A stretch of DNA of 64,000 nucleotides from Annona cherimola. Lineage: Eukaryota > Streptophyta > Magnoliopsida > Magnoliales > Annonaceae. Shown one piece after another: positions 36,184-49,480 of the stretch (within the stretch, counting starts at the first letter, position 1; each line of letters starts with the position of its first letter). Both the position numbers and the translations under genes were made by a program. The notes under the pieces are model-generated. The model made no database searches. It had not been told where the DNA came from and worked only from the letters and a program-made list of their open reading frames with translations. The DNA lies in contig CM059973.1 in assembly GCA_030490835.1 (NCBI GenBank), positions 47,744,008-47,808,007 of the forward strand, given 5' to 3'.

Positions 36184-37790
36184 TGTTGGTCCCGAGTTAA
36201 TGGCAGTTACCCAAGAGGGGAGGGGTGAATTGGGTATTTAAAAATTTACAACTTAAATAGAAACTTTACCCCGGATTAATTTAGTCCCCTTTACAACTTA
36301 AATTTACAACTCAATATAGTGTAGAGAGAAGAAATAAACATCAACACACAGAATTTTATAGTGGTTCGGGCAACCTCCCTACTCCACTCTTCCAAGCTCA
36401 CACATCTTGTGACTTGGGTTCCACTATGTATTCCGCGAATACAACTAGAGTCTCCACTCTCTTCTAGATTCTAGCTCTAGGGGGCATATACAACCACAGC
36501 AAAAGTAGGTGACGAGTTCAACTCCAATCACACACTACTTTGATTACACTTGATCTTAGTTACCCAAACTAAATCAAGTACAACACAACAAGAAATAACA
36601 AAAGAAAGTTTCTACACGTTACTGTTGTGTAGACGCAGATTTGGCGCAGAGAAGAACTTGTAGTGTAGGCTTTAGAGATTCAGCAAGCAGCTCTTGGCAG
36701 TTTGAAGCAAGGTTCTTCTTCTAAAAATTGGCTTGATCACTTGAAGGTCTTAAATATGGGAGTTATGCTCACTTAATGAGTTCTCAGCTACCCTCCTCGT
36801 TTATATTGAATGCCTTTTATAATTGTGGAGGGAATCCGAACGTTTGGAGGTAGGTGGCGCGCATTTAATGCGCCAACGTTCGAAAATTTTCCGACCGTTG
36901 CGACCCAAGTCGCAGGTGGAGTCGACTTCGGGTGCGACTTCGCCTGTTCGCAACAACTTCAAGTTCCATTCTGGGTCAACTTGGTCCTCGACTTGACCCA
37001 AGTCGCAGGTAGAGTCGACTTCGGGTACGACTTCACCTCAGCAGCTTGCTTGATGAACTTGAAATCCTTGGAATGCCTTGCTTGCTTGAGTTTCTTCATG
37101 TTTGGTTGTTCTTCCTTTAAGACTCTTATGATTCTTTTATCTTAAACACATTTGACTCCATGTCTTGAGTCTTGAGTCTTAGAGTGCATAAGAGAAATCC
37201 AAATGCATGATCTCGATTCTCCATGAGAAATATGCAGCTTTGCTTTGGTCTTCACTTGATCCTCACTTGATCTTCATTTCCTTTTGAATCTCTTGAATCT
37301 ATTATTGAGTTATCTTGATTTGCATGTTTCCGTATTGAAGTCGAAGTCGGAGTCGACTTGATCTGCGACTTCACCCAAGTCGCATGCGGAGTCGACTTGG
37401 GATGCGACTTCGGCAGCTCTTGTTCTCGGTTTCAACTCTGGACAGAAATGACGCCTCCAAGTCGCTACTGGAGTCGACTTGGTTTGCGACTTCACGTTAA
37501 GTCGCAAGCGGAGTCGACTTGGGATGCGACTTCGGCACCTCTCATTATCGATTTCAACTCTGGAAGGGAATGACGTCTTGAAGTCGCTTCTTAAGTCGAC
37601 TTGGGGATCGACTTGGCCTAAGTCGAAGCCTGAGTCGACTTGGAAATTGACTTGACTTGCCATGCTTCATATTCTTCAAATTTATAACCTTAAGTCATTT
37701 CCACAAACATGTTAGTAACCAAAACTCACTCAAATTGATTTGTTAATAATCAAAACATAGATTTGGCTTATTTTTCACATATTTCCAACA
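36184..37790 (-). repeat. Element C 3' LTR
   Basis: 1607 bp. Eight GTCGAC modules lie at 36917-37025 and 37340-37650. Compared with the 5' LTR it keeps an extra module pair near 36960-37020 but has lost one near 37560 and lacks the 49-bp duplication. Confidence 0.93.
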
Positions 37791-37805
37791 ATTTCCCCCT
37801 TTTTG
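37791..37805 (-). other. Polypurine tract of element C
   Basis: On minus it reads CAAAAAGGGGGAAAT, flush with the 3' LTR. Confidence 0.85.
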
Positions 37806-38110
37806 ATGATTGACAAAACTGATTTGAGTGTATTCCTTTCAATGTCTTAAAAACATGCCAATTTTGCATTTTGAAGTTTTTAACATACTCATGCAAATAA
37901 TCAAAAAATATTTAAACAAAAACTTAAAACCAGTCATAAAAACTTAGACTCAAATCCCGATCTCTTCTTAAAACCACTTAGACTCAAATCCCGATCTCTT
38001 CTCCTCCTTTTTGTCATTGTATCAAAAAATTGAGATAGAGTGGGTAAAACTTTTTGAGAATGGTGGGGTTGCTCCCCCTGAACCTGTGCTCCCCCTCAGT
38101 TTGTGCTTTG

Positions 38111-38879
38111 CTAAGTTAGTTCAAGCATTCCCATATCATTTCTAATTTTATAAAATGGTTCTTTTGCTAAAGGTTTAGTGAATATATCTGCAATTTGATC
38201 TTCCGTTCTTACATATTCCAAACATATGTCATGATTTTCTACATGTTCTCTAATAAAATGATGTCTAAGGTCTATATGTTTGGTTCTAGAATGCAATACT
38301 GGATTTTTAGTTAAACATATGGCACTAGTATTATCACATTTAATAGGTATATCTTTAAAATCCATGCCATAGTCCCTAAGTTGTTGTTTCATCCAAAGCA
38401 ATTGGGCACAACAGCTCCCGGCGGTAATGTATTCGGCTTCCGCCGTAGATAGAGCAACACTAGTTTGTTTTCTTGAAAACCATGAAACCAACATATTCCC
38501 AAGAAACTGACATGTTCCACTAGTGTTTTTTCTATCTACTTTGTAACCGGCAAAATCCGCATCCGAGTAGCCGATTAGATCAAAATTAGAGCCCTTTGGA
38601 TACCAAAGTCCTATGTTGGTAGTATCTACTAAATATCTGAAAAATTCTTTTTACAGCTACCAAGTGTGATTCTTTTGGACATGATTGAAATCTAGAGCAC
38701 ATACACACACTGAACAATATATCAGGCCTAGAAGCAGTTAAATATAATAAAGAACCTATCATGCTTCTATATAATTTTAAATCAATTATTTTTCCTTTCT
38801 CATCTTTGTCAATTTTAATTGTTGAGCTCATAGGCGTGTTTGCCCCTTTGCTGTTTTTCATGCCAAACTTCTTGAACAT
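38111..38879 (-). pseudogene. Element C RT end and RNase H
   Basis: MLVSWFSRKQTSVALSTAEA (38494 downward) is the copia RNase H core, followed by the usual KHIDLRHHFIREHV and DIFTKPLAKEPF. Upstream, 38586-38879 covers the RT-RNase H connection (YRSMIGSLLYLTASRPDI). A frame break lies between the two near 38590. Confidence 0.9.
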
Positions 38880-38953
38880 TTCTTTGATATACTTGGACTG
38901 GTAGATGAAAATCCCTTCATTTAGTTGCTTGATTTGTAGTCCAAGGAAGAAAT

Positions 38954-39586
38954 TCAGCTCCCCATCATACTCATCTCAAATTCTTTCTGCATAAGCTCAG
39001 AAAATTCTTGACAAAGAATCTCATTAGTAGCACCAAAAATAATGTCATCAACATAAATTTGAATAATCAAGATATCTTTTTCTTTGTATTTGATAAACAA
39101 AGTGGTGTCTACCTTTCCCTTTTGAAAGTCATGATCAATCAAAAATTTGCTTAATCTCTCATACTAAGCTCTTGGAGCTTGTTTTAATCCATATAATGCT
39201 TTGGTTAATTTGTATACAAATTTAGATTGATCTTTCTCCTCAAATCCAGGTGGTTGTTCAACATACACCTCTTCATTTATATATCCATTCAAAAATGCAC
39301 TTTTAACATCCATTTGAAACAATTTAAAGTTCATGTGAGATGAAAAAGCTAGTAAAATGCGAATAGCTTCTAATCTAGCAACCGGGGCATAGAATTCCTC
39401 AAAATCTATTCCTTCTTCTTGTGAGTATCCCTTTGCCACAAGTCTAGCTTTGTTTCTCACTACAAGTCCACTTTCATCTAATTTGTTCCTAAAGACCCAC
39501 TTTGTGCCAATGACAGTACAATCTTTTGGTCTTGGAATAAGATGCCAAACTTGGTTTCTTTCAAATTGATTTAGCTCTTCTTGCAT
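38954..39586 (-). pseudogene. Element C reverse transcriptase
   Basis: [30 protein letters not shown] and YGLKQAPRA are followed by a TAG near 39162 where the family has Trp. The catalytic IQIYVDDIIFGATN follows. The RT copies element RNA into DNA. Confidence 0.92.
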
Positions 39587-39673
39587 TGCTATGATCCAAT
39601 TTTCATCATCAAGAGCTTGATCAATAGTTGTTGGTTCAATTTTGGATACAAAGGCGTATTGTCCACAAATATT

Positions 39674-40681
39674 TTATTTTGACCTTCTAGTCTTTACACC
39701 TTCATAAACATTCCCTATAATTTGCTCAATTGGATGGTCATTTTTGAACTTTAAATCAGTTGAAGGTTTATAGGAATTATTACCTTCACTTACCCTTTCC
39801 TCCATGTATTCTTCTTGCTTCTCCAAATGCAGTTTTTCAAGATTGCTTATGACATCATCTGCATCACTTAAATCATCTTTTCTTTTGGAGCATGGGTTAG
39901 TTTCATCAAAGACAACATGTATTGATTCTTCTACAACTTGGTTTCTTTTGTTGAAGACTCTATATGCTTTGCTATTTGATGAGTAACCAAGGAATATTAC
40001 CTCATCACTTTTTGCATCCAATTTTTCCAAGTTGGTTTTTCCATTGTTCAAAACATAACATGTGCAACCAAAGGCATGAAAATATGAAATATTTGGTTTT
40101 CTACCTTTCCATAGCTCATATGGGGTCTTTTTCAAGATTGCTCTAATGGTAACTCAGTTCAATACATGACAAGTTGTACTTACAGCTTCACCCCAGAATT
40201 TCTTGGATAATTTACTCTCATTTAGCATTGTTCTAGCCATCTCTTGTATGGTTCTATTTTTCCTTTCAACCACTCCATTTTGTTGTGGTGTTCTTGGTGC
40301 AGAAAATGTGTGATGAATTCCTTTTTCATTACACAATTCTATGAATCATTTATTTTCAAACTCACCACCATGATCACTTCTAATGGTCATAATAGTACAC
40401 TGTTTTTCATTTTGCACCAAGTTTACAAAAGTTGCAAACATAGAGAAGGCTTCATCTTTGCTAGCTAAGAGAATTACCCATGTGAATCTTGAAAAATCAT
40501 AAACTATTACAAACACATATTTCTTTCCACCAATGATTAAAATGTCAGATGGCCCATATAGATCCATGTGTAGCAATTCAAGTGGCCTAGTGGTGGAAAT
40601 TTCCTTTTTGGTAGAAAAAGGCATTTTAGGTTGTTTTGACAATTGACATGCCTTGCAAATTTTATCTTTGTCATATTTCAA
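39674..40681 (-). pseudogene. Element C integrase
   Basis: The zinc-finger end is CKACQLSKQ. The core has LHMDLYGPS, MTIRSDHGGEFENK and PQQNGVVERKNRTIQEMA, giving the D, D and E residues. Downstream, ELWKGRKPNISYFHAFGC is the copia C-terminal motif. Stops after ENK (TGA for Trp) and after CHVLN (TGA for Arg) break the frame. Confidence 0.92.
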
Positions 40682-40744
40682 TTAAGGCAATCCTTCTACC
40701 AAACTCTTCTTCCATAGGGTCTTTATATTTGTCATGTTTATATG

Positions 40745-41185
40745 CCCAAGCCTCTTATGCTAAACCCATGGATCATTGTCAATGGCCATTAGACATTGAC
40801 CATCTAGTTCATCCAGTGAAACCAAATATACATTTCCATGTCTTTTTCCGCTAAACATGATATGTTCTCCATCAAATACACTACATATAGATGATTCAAA
40901 CACAACCTTGTATCCTTTGTCACATAATTGGCTAATACTCATTAAATTGTGCTTGAGTCCTTCAACAAATAATACATCTTCCATACATGCATTTGAAATA
41001 CTATAAATATTTCCTTTACCTTTGATTTTACCTTTCTCATTATTTCCAAAAGCAACAGTTCCATCGTTGCAAGGCTTGAGTTTATGAAATAAACTTCTTT
41101 CACCGGTCATATGCCTTGAGCAACCACTATCCATGAACCAAACGTTGCTTGCCTTTGCCTTGAAACATATCTGAAAAATGAACAA
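40745..41185 (-). pseudogene. Element C protease and pre-integrase region
   Basis: VWFMDSGCSRHMTG carries the Asp-Ser-Gly active site. The pre-integrase domain follows, with LMSISQLCDKGYKVVF. It cleaves the element polyprotein. Confidence 0.9.
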
Positions 41186-41199
41186 ATAAATCTTATCTC

Positions 41200-42065
41200 T
41201 TTGGTACCCATTTTATGGGTCCATTTGGGTTAGTAAACTGATTTAATCTTTGTTGTTCTATCTTTGAAAGTCTAAATCTTGTGTGGTCATATAGTTTCTT
41301 AAAATTACATTTATGGACTTTATGACCCATTTTATTGCAAAAATTTCAAGCCATTGGTAATCTAGGAGTAGGCCTCCAAGTATGTATTGATTCAACAATT
41401 GGCCTTCTAGTCCACGTAGTATGTTTCCCTTTGGGCTTTTAGATAGGTGCAGTTTTGGTTTGATTTTTCCCAAGTATTGACACATTCGATTTGCCACTTT
41501 CTCTTTGCTCAAATGTGGAGTATCCAAGACCTCTTTTATTTGTTTGAGAGATCATGTTTAGAAACATTCTCACATTTTCTCCTGGATTAGAGAATTTAGC
41601 TAATGATTCATTCAATGATTCATTCTCCTTTTTCAATTTTTCCACTTCTTTCAAAAGCGAATCATTTTCTTCTTTCAGTTTTGTTGCTTTTTCTGCTAGT
41701 TTTCCATTTATAATAATATTGGAGTTACATTGTTGTCTCTTTAATGATAACTTATTTCCTAGCTTTTTGATTTCCTCATATAATGAATCATATGCATGTT
41801 GTAATTCTTCTAATTCAGCACATTTGAGATATTCTTGAAAAGAAGAATACGTAGATTGAGAATGGCAAAGTTTGGAAGTTACCTCTTCATTACTTGTACA
41901 CTTTGTTGAAGTAGTTTGTTCTTCCAAAACTTCCGTTGTGTTCAAACACAACAAATCTTCTTCTTGCTCAATCCGCGCCATGCAGCATATTCTTGCACAA
42001 TTTGCCGCTTCAAAATCATCGGTTGAGGAGCTACTTGTTGATGAAGTTTCTTCGTTCACGTACAT
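41200..42065 (-). pseudogene. Element C Gag C-terminal coiled-coil and second knuckle
   Basis: Ser-rich start, then a Leu/Glu/Lys heptad region (LAEKATKLKEENDSLLKEVE) at about residues 120-170 of the 41439-42065 frame, predicted coiled coil. In the next frames a CNKMGHKVHKC remnant lies near 41310-41345. This long coiled-coil extension between nucleocapsid and protease is common in large copia elements. Frame breaks separate the pieces. Confidence 0.7.
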
Positions 42066-42119
42066 TCTTCTTTCCTTTGGCCTTTGTAATTTTTTGCTTT
42101 CATGTCTTTCCCTCCTTTC

Positions 42120-43034
42120 TTATTGATCCTTTGATTTCTCTTTGGGTGTAGGACATTGAGCTTGCATATGTCCCATACCGCCGCATCTATAGCACTTTGT
42201 AGCCTTCTTCTTCTTCTCTTTTCGTGATCTCTCTTTGAAGTCTTTGAAGTTCTTTTTATTTCTCACAAACTTTCGAAATCTGCGTGTGAGTAGAGCAATG
42301 TCTTCATCGTCATTGTGAGATGATGAGGTGGATTCATCCGAGTTATGGGTGACTTTTAGTGCAATTGATATTTTTCCTTTGTAGTGATCTTCATTTCTTT
42401 TCTTGATTAGCTCATGTGACATTAGTGAGCTAATAAGGTCTTCTAGTTTCAATGTGTTCAAGTCCTTTGCTTCTTCTATTGCAGTAATTTTCGGAGTCCA
42501 TGATTCGGGTAGCGCCCTTAGAATCTTCATGACCTGCTCCGATTTAGAAATTGTTTTTCCAAGACCTTTCAAAGCATTAGTAATTTTAGAGAATCTAGCA
42601 AACATTTCAGAAATATTTTCTGTATCTAGCATTCTAAAGCTTTCCAATTCTCCTATCAAAATATTTCTCCTTGTCCCTTGGACTTGAGAGGTTCTTTCAT
42701 AGATAGATGTTAGTGTATCCCATATCTCTTTTGCAGTTAAACAAGAGGATACTCTATCATATTCGGAAACCGTAAGAACACAAAATAAAGAATTCATAGC
42801 CTTAGCATTGCTCTTAACAGTTTTCACTTCCTCAACGGTGCACTTGGAAGCTCTTTCATCAATAGGCAAGGTTACACCGTCTTGGATTGCAATCCAAGAA
42901 TCCATATCTGTAGCCATGATGAGTTGCTTCATACGAAGCTTCCAATAGCCGAAATTGTTCCCATCAAACAATGGTGGCCTAGTAAAAGATTGGCCTTCGG
43001 CAAATGCGGGAACGGAAGTCGATTGGGATGCCAT
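42120..43034 (-). pseudogene. Element C gag (capsid, UBN2-type) with CCHC knuckle
   Basis: Starts MASQSTSVPAFAEGQ 35 bp after the primer site, the natural start. It contains FDGNNFGYWKLRMKQLI, the capsid core with VMKILRALPESWTPKITAI, a Lys/Arg stretch, and CYRCGGMGHMQAQC. At 304 codons the frame is open to a TAA at 42120. Confidence 0.92.
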
Positions 43035-43068
43035 ACTAAAAGATCTCTTTGGTGTAACTCAAAGACCT

Positions 43069-43080
43069 GCTCTGATACCA
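43069..43080 (-). other. Primer-binding site of element C
   Basis: On minus TGGTATCAGAGC, two bases after the 5' LTR; it matches initiator-Met tRNA. Confidence 0.92.
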
Positions 43081-43082
43081 CT

Positions 43083-44769
43083 TGTTGGTCCCGAGTTAAT
43101 GGCAGTTACCCAAGAGGGGAGGGGTGAATTGGGTATTTAAAAATTTACAACTTAAACAGAAACAATACCCCGGATTAATTTAGCCCCCTTTATGAAGAAA
43201 CAGAATGGAAAAGCAATATAGTGTAGAGAGCAGAAATAAACATCAACACACAGGATTTTATAGTGGTTCGGACAACCTCCCTACTCCACTCTTCCAAGCT
43301 CACACCTCTTGTGACTTGGGTTCCACTATGTATTCCGCGAATACAACTAGAGTCTCCACTCTCTTCTAGATTCTAGCTCTAGGGGGCATATACAACCAGA
43401 GCCTCCGCTCTCTTCTAGATTCTAACTCTAGGGGGCATATACAACCACAGCACAAGTAGGTGACGAGTTCAACTCCAATCACACACTACTTTGCTTACAC
43501 TTGATCTTAGTTACCCAAACTAAATCAAGTACAACACAACAAGAAATAACAAAAGAAAGTTTCTACACGTTACTGTTGTGTAGACGCAGATTTGGCGCAG
43601 AGAAGAACTTGTAGTGTAGGCTTTAGAGATTCAGCAAGCAGCTCTTGGCAGTTTGAAGCAAGGTTCTTCTTCTAAAAATTGGCTTGATCACTTGAAGGTC
43701 TTAAAGATGGGAGTTATGCTCACTTAATGAGTTCTCAGCTACCCTCCTCGTTCATATTGAATGCCTTTTATAATTGTGGAGAGAATCCGAAAGTTTGGAG
43801 GTAGGTGGCACGCATTTAATGCGCCAACGTTCGAAAATTTTCCGACCGTTGCGACCCAAGTCGCAGGTGGAGTCGACTTCGGGTGCGACTTCACCTCAGC
43901 AGCTTGCTTGATGAACTTGAAATCCTTGGAAAGCCTTACTTGCTTGAGTTTCTTCATGTTTGGTTATTCTTCCTTTAAGACTCTTATGATTCTTTTATCT
44001 TAAACACATTTGACTGCATGTCTTGAGTCTTGAGTCTTGGAGTGCATAAGAGAAATCCAAATGCATGATCTCGATTCTCCATGAGAAATATGCTGCTTTG
44101 CTTTGGTCTTCACTTGATCCTCACTTGATCTTCATTTCCTTTTGAATCTCTTGAATCTATTATTGAGTTATCTTGATTTGCATGTTTCCGTATTGAAGTC
44201 GAAGTCGGAGTCGACTTGATCTGCGGTTTCACCCAAGTCGCATGCGGAGTCGACTTGGGATGCGACTTCGGCAGCCCTTGTTCTCGGTTTCAACTTTGGA
44301 CAGAAATGACACCTCCAAGTCGCTACTGGAGTCGACTTGGTCTGCGACTTCACCTCAAGTCGCAAGCGGAGTCGACTTGGGATGCGACTACGGCAGTTCT
44401 CGTTCTCGATTTCAACTCTGGAAGGAAATGACGTCTTGAAGTCGATGCTGGAGTCGACTTGGTCTGCGACTTCACCCAAGTCGCAAGCGGAGTCGACTTG
44501 GGATGCGACTTCGGCACCTCTCATTCTCGATTTCAACTCTGGAAGGGAATGGACTCTTGAAGTCGTTTCTTGAGTCGACTTGGGGATCGACTTGGCCTAA
44601 GTCGAAGCCTGAGTCGACTTGGAAATCGACTTTACTTGCCATGCTTCATATTCTTCAAATTTATAACCTTAAGTCATTTCCACAAACATGTTAGTAACCA
44701 AAACTTACTCAAATTGATTTGTTAATCGTCAAAACATAGACTTGGCTTATTTTCTACATATTTCCAACA
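43083..44769 (-). repeat. Element C 5' LTR
   Basis: 1687 bp with nine GTCGAC modules, TATA box in the ccttttataattgtgg block near 43765-43780 (minus), and a 49-bp tandem duplication (43343-43391, 43392-43440) absent from its partner. Confidence 0.93.
43343..43440. repeat. 49-bp tandem duplication in element C 5' LTR
   Basis: Two units start acaaYYagag and end gggggcatat and differ at about six positions. A duplication of the homologous segment is found independently in S5 (57955-58054). Confidence 0.85.
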
Positions 44770-47380
44770 CTGAAAATGTCCCATATAACAGAAGCAGCTC
44801 ATGTCCATATTTTCCAGCAAGAAGAAGAAGAAAAGCAAGGAAAAAAAAGAGGAATTGAGGAGAAAAGCAACTCAAAGGATTAGGGTTTGGGTTAGCTCAA
44901 AACCAAGTAAGTATGTGTTTGGTTTTAAGTTGTGTAACTTGAGTTTTAAACTCAAAAACTTAAAAATGGAAGGGATGCTCAAAGGATCTGTAAAATGGTG
45001 ATTTAACATGCTTTTGAATGAATATTGAATGGATATTAGGTTTTATGTATGAATTTACAAGTTTAGGTTGATGAAAGTGAAGTTATGCATGTGTAGTGAG
45101 TAGAAAATCCAAGTTGGTAAACCCTAAGTCTCCAAGACAAGTTGCTGTTTTGGTTTGATGGTGTTATTAGGTTATGAATCATGTATTCATGCAAAATATA
45201 TGATGGTTTATGCTTAAATGATGAATTTTTGAAGTTGTGGAATGCAAAGTGATGATTTTGACCTAATTTCTATGTGTATATGCTAAAAATGCTATGAAAA
45301 TGGGTTTGCATGTTTTATGCTTGTTATGTAGGTTAAAATACCCTAGGTTAAAGGTATAATGGATGCCCAAAAATATTTGGGAAAAGAAACCCTAAAACTG
45401 ATTTTTATAGTTTTATGAAAGAATGTCAAACCGATGTTAAATGGGACTCAAAACGTGTAAGTAACTTGCTGTTTTAAGAAATGATAATGCATGGATGTTA
45501 TATCTGTGTTTAATCCCTAAATATTGATTAGGAAAAGTGGATTTATTTTCTGAAATTTCGGAATTATATGACTGCATAGGGTTATGTGTCAAAAGACACG
45601 TAAAACGGGTGAAAAACAGGTTTCAAACTTGCTGTTTTTGAAACTTAGGGTGAATGGATTTAAATCCCATGAAAATACCCTAAATGAAATGGGAATTAAG
45701 GGTAATTAACCCGCTGAAATATGGATTAAATTTCTGAGTTAGCAAATTTTATGAAATGCATTATGTATATGTGCTAAATGGTCTTATGTGAAGGGATAAA
45801 GGTGACTAGGTGATGAATGACCTATGAAAAATGATTTGTGCAAAAATGCATAAAAATAAGATAAATTTCATGATAATACATCTGTTTTGAGCGTATGATG
45901 ATTTATTTCAAATTTTGAAAATTGCTTAATGAAGCCTAAGGCAATAACATGTGCTAAAGCAAGCACCGATGTGTGTATTGTGGAAAAAGAGTGGAAAAAT
46001 GGATAAATGGCAAAAGAGAGGTTATTGAACCTATGTATAATGATTATTAAATGAATTTTGTGTGGTTGAAATGAATACCCTAATAGTGGGGTTACATATA
46101 TACGTTATGTTATGTGTTAGCCAATGAAATGTGCAAAATGAGCTATATGTGTGTATAATGACTTGCGAAGTAAATAAATGATGTATGTATATGGAATGGG
46201 TAGGAAAACTAAATGAAATACAAGAAAAAGAAATATATGAAAAAAATATATTATTCTCATGTAGGCAAAGGCAAAGAGAAAGCAGAAGTGGAAAGCTAAG
46301 AAGCACATGTAAGCAAGCAAATTTTCTAAAGGATTTTTGCTTTTCTAAATTGTTTCCATATATGCAATTTTTGCTTTAACTTGTTTGATGAACCTATGAA
46401 AATTGTTTCTAATGTGTTTAAGGATGGCCATCTCTTAGCAAAATGGTGTTGAAATGATGTTTTATTTTAAATGCAATATTATGAATTCTTTCTTTGATAA
46501 ATGCTATGGAAAAATGATGTGATTCTATATTTTGATTGAAAAATCATGCTAGCATGTTAAAGATGGATTTATGCAAAAGTTCATGTGCACAGGTTACTAG
46601 GTCCACTTGAAGGGTATAAGCGGACTGATTGTCCCCCCTTGGTGTGGCCAAGTCGCTTGAAACAGGCCTAAGGCCGGCGGCGCCCTCTTTGAAAAGGGAG
46701 TTAACGTGACGGATGGTCGCCTGGCTAGCTTCCATCCTAAGGGAGAAATGGTATATGTGTTCATGTTTTCATATGGCATTATGCTATGGGACCCGTGATG
46801 GGTACATGATTTCATGCTTTTAAGAGATACCTTTAGACAAGGTATAAATTACTTTCCAATATGATTTTAAATGAAAAATGTTGCCTGAAATGATTTACTG
46901 TAAAATGCAAATAGTTTGCTTATTGAGTTTCGACTCACGATTTTATTTTCCAAACCTAAAGACAGGTGAAGGACAGCTCATGGCAAAGGAGCAAGTGTCG
47001 GTTTAAGGAATCAATGGAAAAACTTAGAATTTTTATGTTATAGAACTTATGTGGGAAGAATGTAAACTTAAATTTTATATGGCGTTTGATGACTATGATG
47101 TATATATGACGTGACATCTGATTTAAGCACTTGTTGAAATGTTGCTCGAATAGCATATTTGTATGTAATGAATGGATCGAAATGACTTAGATATGTCTGA
47201 GATTGAAATTATGAGAACTTGAATTGTTATGTGGACTTCTATATGATCATAATTAATAGGACAAATATCCGATAACACCCGCCATGTGACAGGGCAACAA
47301 TCCTAATCACGTTTACCAATCAATACGATCCTGAGGTAAGGCTCGGGATGTGACGCTCGGGTTTGGGGTGCCACAGAGCT

Positions 47381-47392
47381 TGGTATCAGAGC
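47381..47392 (+). other. Primer-binding site of element B
   Basis: TGGTATCAGAGC, five bases after the 5' LTR end GTGCCACA at 47375. Confidence 0.92.
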
Positions 47393-47654
47393 ATGAATTG
47401 GTAAATAGGCGTGGAAAATTTTTAAGTATAGGAAATTGATAGAATATGAAAAGATATGTTGATTACACATGAATATACATGATTAACCATGATTATGTGA
47501 TGAATTAGATATGATTATATGATGCTCATGTATGACTATAACATGGTGAAATACATGCTAGATGATGATTTAGTATGCTTCTAACATGATGAAACACATG
47601 CCATATGATAATGAATTATTATTGCAATGCAATTTGATTGCTATGGCTACACAG

Positions 47655-48486
47655 ATGGCGGATAAAGGAAAGAGGATGATGAGTGCGGAGGAGTTACAAC
47701 GAGAAAGAGAGGAAGAGGATAGGAGACAACGAAGAGAAGAAAATATTGATAGATGGTGGGAATCCCAGCCCGACAATACACCGTTTCCATCAGACCCCCC
47801 AGAATTTTCACCAATACGCACACATGATCACACTAAGGGAAGCTACTATGACTCCTCAAGTCAACATGCACAAGATCTAGGAGAGCCCTCCAGTTATAAA
47901 CCTAGGGCATGAGTGTTACCAGACACCTACCTTGGCATTCCCCAGGATCCCCCCTGTTCCAACCGACAGAGTAGATCCATAAGATCTACAGGATTTTTGG
48001 GATAAGACTCAGGCACCTATACCCCCCGATGCTGGTCCATGGTACAGATTTGTTGATGGATGTGTCCAGTTTCGTTACGGAGCATCTTGGGAGAGACTCC
48101 ATCAACGGGAAGTAGACATGGCCCTCTATATAAAAAGGCATCGTGCTGAGGGAGTCATCGAAGTACCTGCTGCCCCTAAACCTGATGAGGTGATGCTCTA
48201 TATAATGGAGAACACAGGGGAAATTGTTCGATTGGCCGAGGTCAATGATGATGACAACCCGATGGAATTCCTTGAACCATTTGAGGAAGAGGAGGAGGAA
48301 GAGGATGAAGTAGAGGAGGAAGTAGAGGAAGAAATAGTGGAGTTTGTAGAGGATGATGAGGATGAGGATGATGATGATAGTGATGATGAGGTTCAGGCAT
48401 GGTCTGACACTAGCACTATCACAGAGGCACCCTCACAAGTTCCACGTAGATGTAGACGTCGAGGGAGAGGTCTAGGAGGACGATGA
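47655..48486 (+). pseudogene. Element B ORF0 (upstream of gag)
   Basis: MADKGKRMMSAEELQRE opens the frame; a TGA near 47910 stands where A has CGA, a TAA near 47981 where A has CAA, and a 1-bp insertion lies near 47950. The C-terminal part is open from 48118 to 48486: PDEVMLYIMENTGEIVRLAE, a 50-residue Glu/Asp tract, WSDTSTITEAPSQVP and a basic tail RRCRRRGRGLGGR. Over 47 aligned codons with A I count roughly twelve synonymous-only and eleven amino-acid-changing codons, more silent change than neutral drift predicts. Confidence 0.72.
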
Positions 48487-48953
48487 ACTTACTTGTTTTG
48501 CTTTTCTTTAAATAGTTGTGTATAAAAGTGTGGTTCATGATCATATGGTGTATGTATAATTATGTTTTGATGACACTATGGTTGCTATGGTGAACTGACA
48601 TGTATGTAAGTGTGGAATGGGTATGCTAAGCTGAATATGTACATAAGTGTGACTTACTTTCGTATGTACTAACTGAAAACATGATTTATGTGAATGAATA
48701 TGCTGATATACTGAACTTCTTATGTTTTAGATGTGTATGGATGAATGAGCATGAGATGAATGGTGTGATATATTATGATTGAATAAAATGATTGTGACCA
48801 TGTGATGATGAGATGCATATGCAATGATTTAATATTGAATGAAACTAAAATGCGTATATGATGATTTTATGATGATTATCAATAAAATGTGTATATAATG
48901 ATTTAATGCTAATTGAAAATGAAAAGTGTCTGTTATATACTCAGATTAAAACA

Positions 48954-49480
48954 ATGGTGGAAACAAGAGCAGGATTGAGAAAAAATAAAGGGAAAGAGGC
49001 AGAGACAGAGGTTCAAAGCCAACACGAAGTTGGCAAATCTAGCCAACCTAAAAGGGGAAGGCCAGTGACATAGAATCAAAGGAACCAACAAAGGCGGAAT
49101 GATGAAAGCCCTGAACGGAATGTGGAAGAGGAAACTGAGTCGAGGCAGAATAGACTCATGGAGGAAAGAGTGGCTGCAGCGGTCGAAAAAGCAATGTAGT
49201 GGGCCACTAGGGATTGGGCAGCATAGACTGACGACATTATACAAGGATTATGGGAAAGAACCCTACAAGCTCAGTCGGGAAGTGTAGAGAGAGAAAGACC
49301 TACTCCTATGGCAGACCCTGTTGCCACACCGGCACCGCTAAGAGATGAAAATTAGCTAATGGAAGCTGACAGAAGAGTCATAAATTCCTTTCTAGCGCAA
49401 CGGCCCCTGAAATTTTCTGGAGAACCAGACCCGGTCCAAGCAGAGCAATGGTTGACGGAGATTAAGAATTTTTTCAGTAT
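48954..49480 (+). pseudogene. Element B gag, truncated
   Basis: Begins MVETRAGLRKNKGKEAE, matching A's gag, with TAG stops near 49072, 49197 and others. It ends in EQWLTEIKNFF, before the capsid core, at the deletion joint. Confidence 0.8.

Larger units (their letters stand above)
36184..44769 (-). mobile_element. Element C: full-length Ty1/copia element, 8.6 kb
   Basis: TSD CTGAA (36179-36183, 44770-44774). The uninterrupted target is visible in B's other LTR near 50536. In minus orientation: 5' LTR 43083-44769, Met-initiator primer site, gag, protease, integrase, RT, RNase H, purine tract, 3' LTR 36184-37790. Integrase before RT is diagnostic of Ty1/copia. It is the only complete member here of the family that left solo LTRs S0, S1, S2, S3 and S5. 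Several stops and frame breaks disable it. Long 1.6-1.7 kb LTRs and the aggggtgaattgggt end suggest the Tork-like branch, tentatively. Confidence 0.93.
34793..47375 (+). repeat. Element B 5' LTR (interrupted by copia element C)
   Basis: Segments 34793-36183 and 44775-47375 make about 3.99 kb. They match 49482-53145 closely. A TATA box (ctataaaa) is at 36123-36130; C inserted about 55 bp downstream of it, close to the expected transcription start. Confidence 0.88.
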
